A stretch of DNA of 46,109 bases from Bacteroidales bacterium (GTDB taxonomy: Bacteria > Bacteroidota > Bacteroidia > Bacteroidales > Muribaculaceae). A program made the translations under genes and the position numbers. Under the pieces are notes generated by a model, which saw only the letters and a list, made by a program, of their open reading frames with translations, did no database searches and was not told the origin of the DNA. Position 1 is the stretch's first letter. Every line of letters begins with the position of its first letter. Of this stretch, positions 25,377 to 33,471 are shown piece after piece. Location: assembly GCA_910575615.1 (NCBI GenBank), contig CAJTEX010000024.1, forward strand, positions 1 through 46,109. The letters run 5' to 3'.

Positions 25377-26585
25377 ATGAAAAAACAACTATTTTTTGCC
25401 ACGACAGCTCTGTGTTGCGGGCTTCTGGCATCCTTCAATGCCAACGCCCAGGACACGATTGTTGTCGAGGAAGAGAGCGTCAGTGTGGTAGACGTCGCCA
25501 ACTGCAAGACCAACTACGCGGTCAACGGCCATGACAACTGGTTCATCCAGCTTGGCGCAGGCATCGACGTGCCCCTGTTTGAGAACGAACTCGCCGTAGG
25601 CGATGCCAAACGCCATATCACCGCCACCTACAACGGTGCTTTCGGCCGCTGGTTCTCACCTTATATGGCTTTCCGCATCAGCGCTTATGGCGGCGCATGG
25701 CACTGGGACAATGTATCCTACTCCAAGGCCAAGTTTGCCAACGTGAACCTTGATTTCATGTGGGACATGTGCAACTCCCTGGGAGGTGTCAACCCTGACC
25801 GCCCCGTGAGCGTCATCCCGTTCGTCGGACTTGGAGGCACCTATGTGTGGGGCATCCAGTCTGACGGCACCAATGTGCACCGCGAGGGCAAGTCGCGCAA
25901 TCGCCAGTGGGCGCTTCCCGTGTCTGCCGGTATCCAGTTCCGCTTCCGCCTCTGCCGCTATTGCGACTTCTTCCTTGAAGGACGTGCGTCATTCTACGGC
26001 GACAATGTCAACGGCGCAGCCATTGACGCTCCCGTCGACATCAATATCCAGGCAACCGGCGGTTTCTCCTTCAATCTCGGAGGTGTGAACTACCAGGCTT
26101 ACAACGCATGCAAAGACCAGGCTTACATCGCCTCCCTCAATAACCAGGTGAACAATCTCCGTGGCGAACTGGCCACCACTGCAGCAGCCCTCGCCGCCGC
26201 ACAGGCACAGCTCCCCTGCCCCGAAGTCACCCAGCCCGACTGTCCCGAGTCGACCGCTGCTCCCATGATGTCGACAGTGCGCTTCACCATCAACTCCGCC
26301 AAGATTTCCGACGAGGAGATGGTCAACGTCTACAACACCGCCGAATACCTCAAGAGCAATCCCGACGTGAAGGTACTCATCAAGGGTTACGCCGACAAAG
26401 ACACCGGCACCTCGGAATACAACCAGAAGCTCTCTGAGCGCCGCGCACAGGCTGTCTATGACACCCTCACCAAGGCCTACGGCATCAACCCCAGCCGCCT
26501 CTCAATCGACGCGGAAGGCAGCACCCAGCAACCTTACAAGACCAACGACTGGAACCGTATCGTAATCTTCGTGCCCGGCAACTGA
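25377..26585 (+). CDS. OmpA-family outer-membrane protein
   Basis: A 402-residue porin-like protein. It has a signal peptide (1-25, ending NANAQ), an N-terminal beta-barrel (GAGIDVPLFENEL to GGVNYQAY), a short linker with a helical QVNNLRGELATTAAALAAAQAQL segment and Pro/Cys pair motifs, and a C-terminal OmpA domain that binds peptidoglycan (FTINSAKISDEE to NRIVIFVP). The frame opens at 25347, but MKKQ at 25377 is the proper signal-peptide start. Codon use is that of an abundant protein. A strong terminator follows. Confidence 0.93.
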   Translation: MKKQLFFATTALCCGLLASFNANAQDTIVVEEESVSVVDVANCKTNYAVNGHDNWFIQLGAGIDVPLFENELAVGDAKRHITATYNGAFGRWFSPYMAFRISAYGGAWHWDNVSYSKAKFANVNLDFMWDMCNSLGGVNPDRPVSVIPFVGLGGTYVWGIQSDGTNVHREGKSRNRQWALPVSAGIQFRFRLCRYCDFFLEGRASFYGDNVNGAAIDAPVDINIQATGGFSFNLGGVNYQAYNACKDQAYIASLNNQVNNLRGELATTAAALAAAQAQLPCPEVTQPDCPESTAAPMMSTVRFTINSAKISDEEMVNVYNTAEYLKSNPDVKVLIKGYADKDTGTSEYNQKLSERRAQAVYDTLTKAYGINPSRLSIDAEGSTQQPYKTNDWNRIVIFVPGN

Positions 26586-26629
26586 CACACACTTCATAAA
26601 CCGTGACGCCTCTCACACAGGCACACCCG

Positions 26630-26661
26630 GCTCCCGGAGCACCTCAGCTCCGGGAGCTTTT
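26630..26661 (+). terminator. Intrinsic terminator after the ompA-like gene
   Basis: GCTCCCGGAGC (26630-26640) and its perfect complement (26647-26657) form an 11-bp stem with a 6-nt loop, followed by TTTT. It is a textbook factor-independent terminator. Confidence 0.9.
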
Positions 26662-26718
26662 CATTTGTGACGAAAACCGATAAATGGCAAAAACACTCCG
26701 CAGACCGAAAAAAAGAAG

Positions 26719-26726
26719 TAACTTTG
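26719..26726 (+). promoter_or_regulatory. -7 element just before the DAHP synthase gene
   Basis: TAACTTTG matches TAnnTTTG and ends only 4 nt before the GTG at 26731. If used, transcription would begin at or beside the start codon, giving a leaderless or nearly leaderless mRNA. No -33 motif is clear. Confidence 0.4.
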
Positions 26727-26730
26727 CAAC

Positions 26731-27870
26731 GTGAACAATTCTGCCCCCCCACATATATATAATAAAAAGGCCGATGAAAGCCTTTTCCCCGAACTGCTTC
26801 CGGCTATAGACGCTACCACATGTCCCGGTCCTGTGATAATCGCCGGGCCGTGCAGCGCCGAAAACGAACAGCAGGTGATGGAGACCGCCTGCCATCTCGC
26901 AAACATAGGAGTGTCGGCATTCAGGGCCGGTGTGTGGAAGCCCCGCACCCATCCCGGCTGTTTCGAGGGACGCGGCGCCGACGCGTTGCGATGGATTTCA
27001 GATGCCGGACGCAAGACCGGCATCATGACAGCAACCGAGGTCGCTTCCGCGCAACACCTCGAAGAGGCGCTCGACAACGGAATCGACATACTTTGGCTAG
27101 GGGCACGCACCACCACAAATCCGTTTGCCGTCCAGGAAATAGCCGATGCCGCACGCGACTGGGCCAACCGCCACAATGTGGAAGCGTCATCCCTCAGATT
27201 CCTTGTGAAAAATCCGGCAAACCAAGACCTCGAGTTGTGGATCGGGGCAATACAGCGTCTTTACAACGCAGGCATAAGGCGGCTGACAGCCATCCACCGC
27301 GGATTCAGCGTCTACGGCAATCAATATTACCGCAACCCGCCACAATGGCAGATCCCGATGGAACTGAGACGGCGAGTCGGCGCTTCTCTCCAAATCCTGT
27401 CTGACCCCAGCCACATAGGCGGCAAACGCGAACTGGTCGAGCCAATCGCACGACAAGCGCTCAGCCGGGGTTTCGACGGTCTGATAATCGAGGTACACCC
27501 CCATCCCGAAGAAGCCCTCAGCGACAGCGGCCAGCAAATCACACCGGCCGAGCTGGAGGACATGCTCCGACGGCTGACGCGCAATCCGGGAAAAGATGAT
27601 GGCGACAAGGCAGAACTGGCCTCATTGCGCGGCCAGATCGACCAGATTGACGATGAATTGATGACGTTGATTCAAAGGCGCATGGAAGTAGCCAGAGAGA
27701 TAGGCATCTATAAAAAATCACACTCGATGACCGTGGTGCAGCCTGACCGCTACGAGAACCTCATCACCCGGCGTGTGGCCGAGGCCGAGTCGCTCGGATT
27801 GTCGCCAGATTTCATACGCGCGCTTCTGGCCGCCATCCACGAGGAGTCTGTGCGTCAGCAACTCTCCTGA
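26731..27870 (+). CDS. Bifunctional DAHP synthase / chorismate mutase type II
   Basis: A 379-residue fusion. The N-terminal domain is a type I-beta 3-deoxy-7-phosphoheptulonate synthase (IIAGPCSAENEQQV, FRAGVWKPRTHP, IHRGFS, DPSHIGGKR), the first step of aromatic amino acid synthesis. The C-terminal 90 residues are an AroQ-type chorismate mutase (LRGQIDQIDDELMTLIQRRM). In Bacteroidetes this fusion is standard and the mutase part may serve feedback control. The only in-frame start before the core is GTG 26731, with an N-terminus some 15-20 residues longer than expected. It stands alone, without other aromatic pathway genes in the window. Confidence 0.93.
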   Translation: MNNSAPPHIYNKKADESLFPELLPAIDATTCPGPVIIAGPCSAENEQQVMETACHLANIGVSAFRAGVWKPRTHPGCFEGRGADALRWISDAGRKTGIMTATEVASAQHLEEALDNGIDILWLGARTTTNPFAVQEIADAARDWANRHNVEASSLRFLVKNPANQDLELWIGAIQRLYNAGIRRLTAIHRGFSVYGNQYYRNPPQWQIPMELRRRVGASLQILSDPSHIGGKRELVEPIARQALSRGFDGLIIEVHPHPEEALSDSGQQITPAELEDMLRRLTRNPGKDDGDKAELASLRGQIDQIDDELMTLIQRRMEVAREIGIYKKSHSMTVVQPDRYENLITRRVAEAESLGLSPDFIRALLAAIHEESVRQQLS

Positions 27871-27910
27871 CACAGGCCGTCACATCCTCCCCCTCAGCGG
27901 CCATACGGTT

Positions 27911-28651
27911 TCAGAAAGCAGAATCGTTGAAGACGCGTCCGGCCAGCTTTGCGGCGTGACGACGGTAGTCTTTCGACTCCAGGTATTGCTCTATCGTTGA
28001 GCAATGCTTGTGGTTGTGCATGTCTGTGCCGACAAAATCCACCATGTCACAATCAATCAGATGTTCGGCCATCTGCTTGACATCCTTGCCGTAGTTGCCG
28101 GCAAGGCTCAGCAGATTCACCTGGAAAAGCGTCCCGGCGTCATGCAGCTGGCGATAACGCTCCCTCTTCTGGAAATAGTAGACATACCTTTCGGGATGGG
28201 CAAGAATCGGCTTGTAACCTCTCATCTTCAGGTCGAAAAGCATCTTGTCGAGATTCCACGCCTCCTGTATGAAAGAGTTCTCAACCAGCAGGTAATTGTT
28301 GGGCATCGGATTCACCAGCCCCTTCTCGAGCTGGGAGGTGAAAAAAGCATCCATGCGGTATTCGGCCGAGTGCATCAGCTCGATGGCCACCCCTTTTTTA
28401 TCAACCGCCTCTTTTAGTTTATTGAAAGCCGGCAGGATCGTGTCGGGGGTGTTCTCAAAAGTATCCTGCGTGACATGGGGAGTAGCGATTATCCTCTCTA
28501 TACCCCATTCCTTTTCATGGGCCACGAGATCAGCGCCGCCTTCGGCCTCACGCTGGCCGTCGTCGATACCAGGAATCAGATGGCAATGAATGTCGGTATG
28601 GAAAAAAAGCTCAGGCCGTCCGACCGGCTTTTTCCTGAAGAAATTAAACAT
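27911..28651 (-). CDS. CpsB/CapC-type PHP-domain tyrosine phosphatase
   Basis: This 246-residue protein of the PHP superfamily has the metal-binding motifs DIHCHLIPGIDDG (20-32), IIATPHV, HPERY and GTDMHN near the C-terminus. In Gram-positive and Bacteroidetes bacteria such CpsB/YwqE proteins dephosphorylate the bacterial tyrosine kinase that controls polysaccharide export. No kinase or Wza gene lies in this window. The frame opens at 28873; I chose ATG 28651 because MFNFFRKK followed by the PHP core is the family start. It is convergent with the DAHP synthase gene and divergent from the carboxylase gene. Confidence 0.85.
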   Translation of the reverse strand: MFNFFRKKPVGRPELFFHTDIHCHLIPGIDDGQREAEGGADLVAHEKEWGIERIIATPHVTQDTFENTPDTILPAFNKLKEAVDKKGVAIELMHSAEYRMDAFFTSQLEKGLVNPMPNNYLLVENSFIQEAWNLDKMLFDLKMRGYKPILAHPERYVYYFQKRERYRQLHDAGTLFQVNLLSLAGNYGKDVKQMAEHLIDCDMVDFVGTDMHNHKHCSTIEQYLESKDYRRHAAKLAGRVFNDSAF

Positions 28652-28752
28652 CTCTAATCTCTGTAAACTTAAGGTTTTCAATAAGTCCAATAAGAGCACC
28701 CGGCCTTTTCCTAATTCACGAGAAGAGCGGCGGGCAGATTGATTGTCAATTG

Positions 28753-28760
28753 CAAAGTTA
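28753..28760 (-). promoter_or_regulatory. -7 element for the CpsB-like gene
   Basis: The minus strand reads TAACTTTG, about 100 nt before the ATG at 28651. It supports the downstream start codon rather than the longer frame, which opens at 28873. Confidence 0.5.
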
Positions 28761-28812
28761 AGGAGAATTTCCGGAATTTTCGCTATATCTATGCTATTTT
28801 TCACCAAGACTG

Positions 28813-28842
28813 TTGAAAATTCAAAAAAAATCATTAAGTTTG
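28813..28842 (+). promoter_or_regulatory. Promoter of the biotin-carboxylase-family gene
   Basis: TTG (28813-28815), 19 nt and TAAGTTTG (28835-28842) form a good Bacteroidetes promoter. It lies inside the apparent 5' extension of the downstream frame, which confirms ATG 28876 as the true start. Confidence 0.7.
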
Positions 28843-28875
28843 CATGTAGATTTATACCATAAAGAGCTATCAACT

Positions 28876-30774
28876 ATGGAGAAGAAGTTAAAAATCAGGG
28901 ACTTAACCCTGCGCGACGGCCAGCAGTCACTGTTTGCCACCCGTCTGAAACAGCAAGACATCGACCCTCTGCTTCCCCTTTACAAGGATGCAGGATTCTA
29001 CATCATGGAGGTGTGGGGCGGCGCAGTGCCCGACTCAGTGATGCGCTATCTCGACGAATCCCCTTGGGATCGCCTGCGCACCATCTCCAAAGCCATAGGC
29101 GGGAAGTCGCTCCTGTCGGCTCTGTCCCGCGGCCGCAACCTTTTCGGTTATGTTCCCTACCCCGACTCGGTCCTCGAAGGATTCTACAAAGAAGCCATCA
29201 AGAACGGCCTTAACATAATGCGTATCTTCGACGCGCTCAACGACATCGACAATGTCAAGGAGTCGATACGTCTCATCAACGAGCTTGGCGGCATCGCCGA
29301 CGCAGCCGTATGCTACACCGTGGATCCCAAGGAGGAAGCTCCCGTCGAGGCCCCCAAGAAGAAAGGCTTTTTCAGCTCGCTTTTCGGCAAGAAAGAGGAT
29401 GCTCCCGCCGCTCCCAAAAAGATATTCACCGACGAGTATTTTGTCAACCTCGCCATTGAGATGGAGCGTCTTGGCGCCAAAATCATCACCCTCAAGGATA
29501 TGGCAGGCCTCGTGCGCCCCTCTCGCGCGGCTTCGATCATCGGCAAGCTGAAAGCAGCCGTGAAAGTGCCCGTTGACTTCCACACCCACTGCACCCCCGG
29601 TTACGGACTCGCCTCATCCCTGATGGCCATCCTCAACGGCGTGGACATCCTCGACACCAACATCTGGTGGTTTGGCGAAGGCTCGGCAGCTCCCGCCATC
29701 GAGCTTGTCTATGTGTTCTGCAAGAAACTCGGCATCGAAGTGGAAGTGAACATGGAGAAAGTCGGCGAAATCCGCGAGCGCCTGGAAGGCATCCGCCGCA
29801 ACCTGGCCGACTTCGACCTCAACAAGGATCATTTCCCCAAGAAATTCGACCCCCTCAAGGACACACTTCCCGCAGAAGTGGACGCCCTCTTCGACAAAGC
29901 CATCGCCGCTGCCAAGGCAGGCAACGAGGATGAACTCCTTGCCGCCTGCCACGCCATCGAGGCCCATTTCGGATTCCCCAAGCCCAACCTGCTTGTCAAG
30001 GAAGCCGAGGTTCCCGGCGGTATGTACTCCAACATGGTCGCCCAGCTCAAGGCCCTTCAGGCCAGCGACCTGCTCGACGACGCAATGCGCCTGATTCCCA
30101 AGGTGCGCCGCGACGCCGGTCTGGTGCCCCTTGTTACCCCCACCAGCCAGATTGTCGGTTCACAGGCCGTGCTGCTCGCCATGGATCGCCGCAAAGGCAA
30201 CCCCGACTACACCCAGGCCAACAACCAGTTCATCTCCCTCGTCAAGGGTGAATACGGCCACACTCCCGTAGCCATCGACCCATCCTTCCGTGAGAAAATC
30301 ACCGGAGATGCGACCGAGAAGCCTTACGACGTGTCGTCTTACAAGAAACCCGCCAACCCCGAAGTCGCCGACCTCGGCGGAGTGCCCCTCGCATCCAATT
30401 CCGAGGAATACCTCCTGCTCGAACTGCTGCCCAACGTGGCCAACAAGTTCCTCCGCAACCGCCGCGAAGAGGAATACAAGGCCAAACAGCCCGCAGAAGC
30501 TCCCAAGGCAGAAAAGGCAGAAGCCGCTCCCGCCAAGGTGGAGGATGACGAGCCTATCACCGGCGAGGTGTTCCGCGCTCCTATGGGAGGCCGCATCATC
30601 GAAATCAACGTCAAGCCCGGCGACAAGGTTAAGAAAGGCCAGATAATGATGGTCTACGAGGCCATGAAGATGGAGAACGACCTTGAAGCCGACCGCGACA
30701 TGACCATCAAGCGCGTGTTTGTCACACCCGACGAAGTAATCGGCACCGACGCCCTCCTGCTTGAATACGAATAA
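28876..30774 (+). CDS. Biotin-dependent carboxyltransferase, pyruvate carboxylase subunit B / oxaloacetate decarboxylase alpha type
   Basis: A 632-residue protein. It has a carboxyltransferase TIM barrel (RDLTLRDGQQS at 8-18; metal/lysine site ITLKDMAG at 204-211; DFHTHCTPGYG), a PYC_OADA conserved domain, an Ala/Pro/Lys linker and a C-terminal biotinyl domain with EAMKMEND, whose Lys is biotinylated. It interconverts oxaloacetate and pyruvate, with a separate biotin carboxylase or a membrane decarboxylase as partner; neither is adjacent. A charged insertion at about 152-182 interrupts the barrel (see findings). Codon use suggests high expression. Confidence 0.9.
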   Translation: MEKKLKIRDLTLRDGQQSLFATRLKQQDIDPLLPLYKDAGFYIMEVWGGAVPDSVMRYLDESPWDRLRTISKAIGGKSLLSALSRGRNLFGYVPYPDSVLEGFYKEAIKNGLNIMRIFDALNDIDNVKESIRLINELGGIADAAVCYTVDPKEEAPVEAPKKKGFFSSLFGKKEDAPAAPKKIFTDEYFVNLAIEMERLGAKIITLKDMAGLVRPSRAASIIGKLKAAVKVPVDFHTHCTPGYGLASSLMAILNGVDILDTNIWWFGEGSAAPAIELVYVFCKKLGIEVEVNMEKVGEIRERLEGIRRNLADFDLNKDHFPKKFDPLKDTLPAEVDALFDKAIAAAKAGNEDELLAACHAIEAHFGFPKPNLLVKEAEVPGGMYSNMVAQLKALQASDLLDDAMRLIPKVRRDAGLVPLVTPTSQIVGSQAVLLAMDRRKGNPDYTQANNQFISLVKGEYGHTPVAIDPSFREKITGDATEKPYDVSSYKKPANPEVADLGGVPLASNSEEYLLLELLPNVANKFLRNRREEEYKAKQPAEAPKAEKAEAAPAKVEDDEPITGEVFRAPMGGRIIEINVKPGDKVKKGQIMMVYEAMKMENDLEADRDMTIKRVFVTPDEVIGTDALLLEYE

Positions 30775-30796
30775 GCCTACATTACCGTCTTACCAT

Positions 30797-30836
30797 AAAA
30801 AATGGATTCCGGAGTTTCCGGAATCCATTTTTTTTA
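30797..30836 (+). terminator. Intrinsic terminator after the carboxyltransferase gene
   Basis: AAAAAATGGATTCCGG (30797-30812) and its complement (30818-30833) pair around a 5-nt loop and end in a run of T. The A-run on the other side makes it bidirectional in principle. Confidence 0.9.
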
Positions 30837-30838
30837 AT

Positions 30839-30846
30839 TATTTTTG
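30839..30846 (+). promoter_or_regulatory. -7 element for the glycosyltransferase/LPS kinase operon
   Basis: TATTTTTG matches TAnnTTTG and ends 32 nt before ATG 30879. It starts directly after the preceding terminator, which marks a new transcription unit. Confidence 0.5.
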
Positions 30847-30878
30847 CAATATTGTTAGCCACTCCTCTCAACTTAAGC

Positions 30879-31838
30879 ATGCATCCGACCGTATCAGTCA
30901 TAATCCCGAACTACAACCACGCTCCCTATCTCAGGGAGAGAATCGACAGTGTCTTAGGTCAGGATTTCGAGGATTTCGAGGTGATACTTCTTGACGATTG
31001 CTCAAACGACCACAGCCGAGAGATACTCGAACGATACCGGCAGCACCCCAAAGTCAGCCACATAGTGTTCAACGACAAGAACTCCGGGACGACATTCGCC
31101 CAATGGAGGAAAGGGTTGTCACTCGCCTGCGGCAAATATGTGTGGATTGCCGAAAGCGACGACTATGCCGAGAAAGATTTCCTGTCGACTCTTGTCGACG
31201 CGCTGGAAACCAATCCCGAAGCAGTGCTTGCCTTTTCCGGCTCAAAAATAATAGACAGCCTCGGCAATGAGATTCCCGGAGAAGACTGGGACAAGTTTGG
31301 CAGACGGCTCGGAACACGGGCCACATACACGGGCAAAGAGCTGACCATACGCAGACTTCTGCGCAACAACCTGATTTACAACGCATCAATGGTAGTGTTT
31401 CGCAGAGAGGCCGCCCCGGAGATAACTGAGCGATACCTGAATATGAGGTTTTGTGGCGACTGGCTTTTCTGGTCGCAACTTGCCCGCAAAGGGCAAGCGG
31501 TCGAGATATGCCGCAAACTCAACAATTTCCGGCAGCACTCCAACAAAGTCTCAGCCTCGGCATCCAAGGCAGGCAAAACCTACACAGAGGGAACCGAGAT
31601 AGTGGCCGAAATGGCCCAATGGCTTGACCTGACCCCGCTGCAGCGTAAAGTAATCGCCGGGAGGATATGCAAACGCCTCAGGAAACATCCGGGGCTGCTG
31701 TCTTCTGAACCAGCCCTGAAGACACAGCTGACACGGCTCGCAGCCACCAGGCGGCTTCATCCCCCCTTGCTATCACTGCTGTATGAGGCTGACAAGATGC
31801 TTCACTTCTCCCGCCTCCCTTCGCAATCGAGAGGATAA
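30879..31838 (+). CDS. Family 2 glycosyltransferase
   Basis: A 319-residue GT-A enzyme: VSVIIPNYNHAPYL at the N-terminus, LLDDCSNDHS, then the metal-binding WIAESDDYAE and a C-terminal helical region with basic residues (RKVIAGRICKRLRKH). No transmembrane helix, so cytoplasmic or peripheral. The frame opens at 30852, but the fold begins right after MHPT at 30879. Sugar donor and acceptor are not readable. It is the first of three glycan genes that end in an LPS kinase, which points to LPS core or lipid-linked saccharide assembly. Confidence 0.85.
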   Translation: MHPTVSVIIPNYNHAPYLRERIDSVLGQDFEDFEVILLDDCSNDHSREILERYRQHPKVSHIVFNDKNSGTTFAQWRKGLSLACGKYVWIAESDDYAEKDFLSTLVDALETNPEAVLAFSGSKIIDSLGNEIPGEDWDKFGRRLGTRATYTGKELTIRRLLRNNLIYNASMVVFRREAAPEITERYLNMRFCGDWLFWSQLARKGQAVEICRKLNNFRQHSNKVSASASKAGKTYTEGTEIVAEMAQWLDLTPLQRKVIAGRICKRLRKHPGLLSSEPALKTQLTRLAATRRLHPPLLSLLYEADKMLHFSRLPSQSRG

Positions 31839-31899
31839 CCCAGCGCGGATTCATCCCGCAAGCCGTTCCTAACCATAACCCTGCCCCAGCAACGTAAAG

Positions 31900-32709
31900 A
31901 TGAGAATCTCACTGATTATCTCCACATATAATTCCCCCAAGGCTCTTGAGGCCTGTCTGCACAGCGTCATGAAGCAGACATCCAATCCTTATGAAGTCAT
32001 CATCGCCGATGACGGCTCAACAGACTCCACCCCTGAGGTGATTGAACGGTTCAGCCGCCAGGTGTCATTCCCAGTGGTGCATGTCTGGCAAAAAAACGAA
32101 GGTTTCCGACTCGCGACTATACGCAACAAGGCCATCGCAAAGGCCAAGGGAGACTATATCGTGCAGATTGACGGCGACATACTCCTGCATCCCGAATTCA
32201 TCGCCGACCATGCCGCGGTGGCTCGTAGAGGGCACTTCGTATGCGGGAGCCGTGTGCTGATAGAGAAAGACCTCACAGGCAAAATTTTCGCCGACCCGTC
32301 GATCACAGTCACCTCCTGGACCCACGGCATATCAAACCGCAAAAACGCCATCCGTTCGATATTCCTCGCAAAAACCATCAACCTTATATCTCCGTCCAAA
32401 CTTAAATATCGCGGATGCAACATGGCATTCTGGCGCAGCGACCTGCTTGCCGTCAACGGATATGACGAGAGCTTCCTTGGATGGGGATGCGAGGACCACG
32501 ACCTCGTAGCGCGCCTTATGAACCACCGTATCAAGCCATTGCAGGTGCGTCACCGGGCCATATGCTACCACCTGTGGCATCCGTCATCAAAAAAGGAGGA
32601 CACATTCCAGCGCAACAACGACCTGCTGGAAGCCACCCGCCGCGACAAACGGATCAGGAGCAATGACGGGCTTGACAAATACCTCAACGGCGACATCACC
32701 CTGCAATGA
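31900..32709 (+). CDS. Family 2 glycosyltransferase with GT7-like C-terminal region
   Basis: A 269-residue enzyme starting MRISLIISTYNSP, with IADDGSTDST, the metal motif QIDGDILLHP and, near residue 195, FLGWGCEDHDLVARL, the block typical of the galactosyltransferase/GT7 C-terminal extension of bacterial GT2 proteins. This pattern recurs in Bacteroidetes LPS core glycosyltransferases. Its stop overlaps the next ATG (ATGA at 32706-32709), so translation is coupled to the kinase gene. Confidence 0.87.
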   Translation: MRISLIISTYNSPKALEACLHSVMKQTSNPYEVIIADDGSTDSTPEVIERFSRQVSFPVVHVWQKNEGFRLATIRNKAIAKAKGDYIVQIDGDILLHPEFIADHAAVARRGHFVCGSRVLIEKDLTGKIFADPSITVTSWTHGISNRKNAIRSIFLAKTINLISPSKLKYRGCNMAFWRSDLLAVNGYDESFLGWGCEDHDLVARLMNHRIKPLQVRHRAICYHLWHPSSKKEDTFQRNNDLLEATRRDKRIRSNDGLDKYLNGDITLQ

Positions 32710-33458
32710 GACAAGTCATACATCCCGACTACACTGACCTCACCGACGGTCTGCTCAAGCTCGCCCACGGGGAATACTCCCCAGTGAAGACATTCTGCAA
32801 CAACCGCAACAAAGTCGATCTCGCATCTCTCGACGGCAAACCTGTGGTTGTGAAAAAATACAAGCGCACCAACCTGCTGACCGGGATAATCTACACATTC
32901 TTCCGAAAATCGAAAGCCAGACGCGCATATGAGCACGCCCTCAGGCTTCTGTCACTCGGTATATCCACCCCATTCCCAATCGCGTACATCGAAGAAAGCA
33001 GATGGGGCATATTCCGCGACGGATACTTCATATCCGAATATGTCGACCTCCCTGCGGTTTCCGACGTGTTTTATACCGACCGGCTGAGCAAGGAGGAGCA
33101 TTACCTGATGGCCGACAACCTGTCGCGTTTCACTTTGACCCTCCATATGACAGGAATAATCCCCCTGGATTACAACACCACCAACATCCTGTTTGAGAAG
33201 ACTGCCGGCAGATACAAATTCACACTCATAGACATCAACCGGATGAAAATAGGCCGTGTCCCGAAGCTGAAAGAAGCCATGAGATCTTTTTTCCAGCTCG
33301 GCACATATCCCCATGATTACCTTGGACTCCTGGAGCCGTATGTGTGGGAACGCGGTTTCAACTTCGAGGATGCCCTCTATCATGTGATACGCCACCGCCG
33401 CAACCAGATCCGTCTGCGTAAAATCAAACGTTTCTTCAAGCCAAAACGGCAACAGTAA
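32706..33458 (+). CDS. Lipopolysaccharide core kinase (InaA/Kdo-kinase family)
   Basis: A 250-residue protein-kinase-like enzyme of the lipopolysaccharide kinase family. The lysine of VVVKKY (about 48-52), a glutamate in the following helix (ARRAYEHAL), a catalytic-loop Asp155 in IPLDYNTTN with Asn160, and a metal-binding Asp176 in LIDINRMK can be placed. The usual HxD is here PLD, a variation. The expected role is phosphorylation of a core sugar (Kdo or heptose) in LPS on the cytoplasmic side. The C-terminus is very basic (KIKRFFKPKRQQ), fitting membrane contact. Confidence 0.8.
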   Translation: MRQVIHPDYTDLTDGLLKLAHGEYSPVKTFCNNRNKVDLASLDGKPVVVKKYKRTNLLTGIIYTFFRKSKARRAYEHALRLLSLGISTPFPIAYIEESRWGIFRDGYFISEYVDLPAVSDVFYTDRLSKEEHYLMADNLSRFTLTLHMTGIIPLDYNTTNILFEKTAGRYKFTLIDINRMKIGRVPKLKEAMRSFFQLGTYPHDYLGLLEPYVWERGFNFEDALYHVIRHRRNQIRLRKIKRFFKPKRQQ

Positions 33459-33471
33459 TCAATCCTACGAG

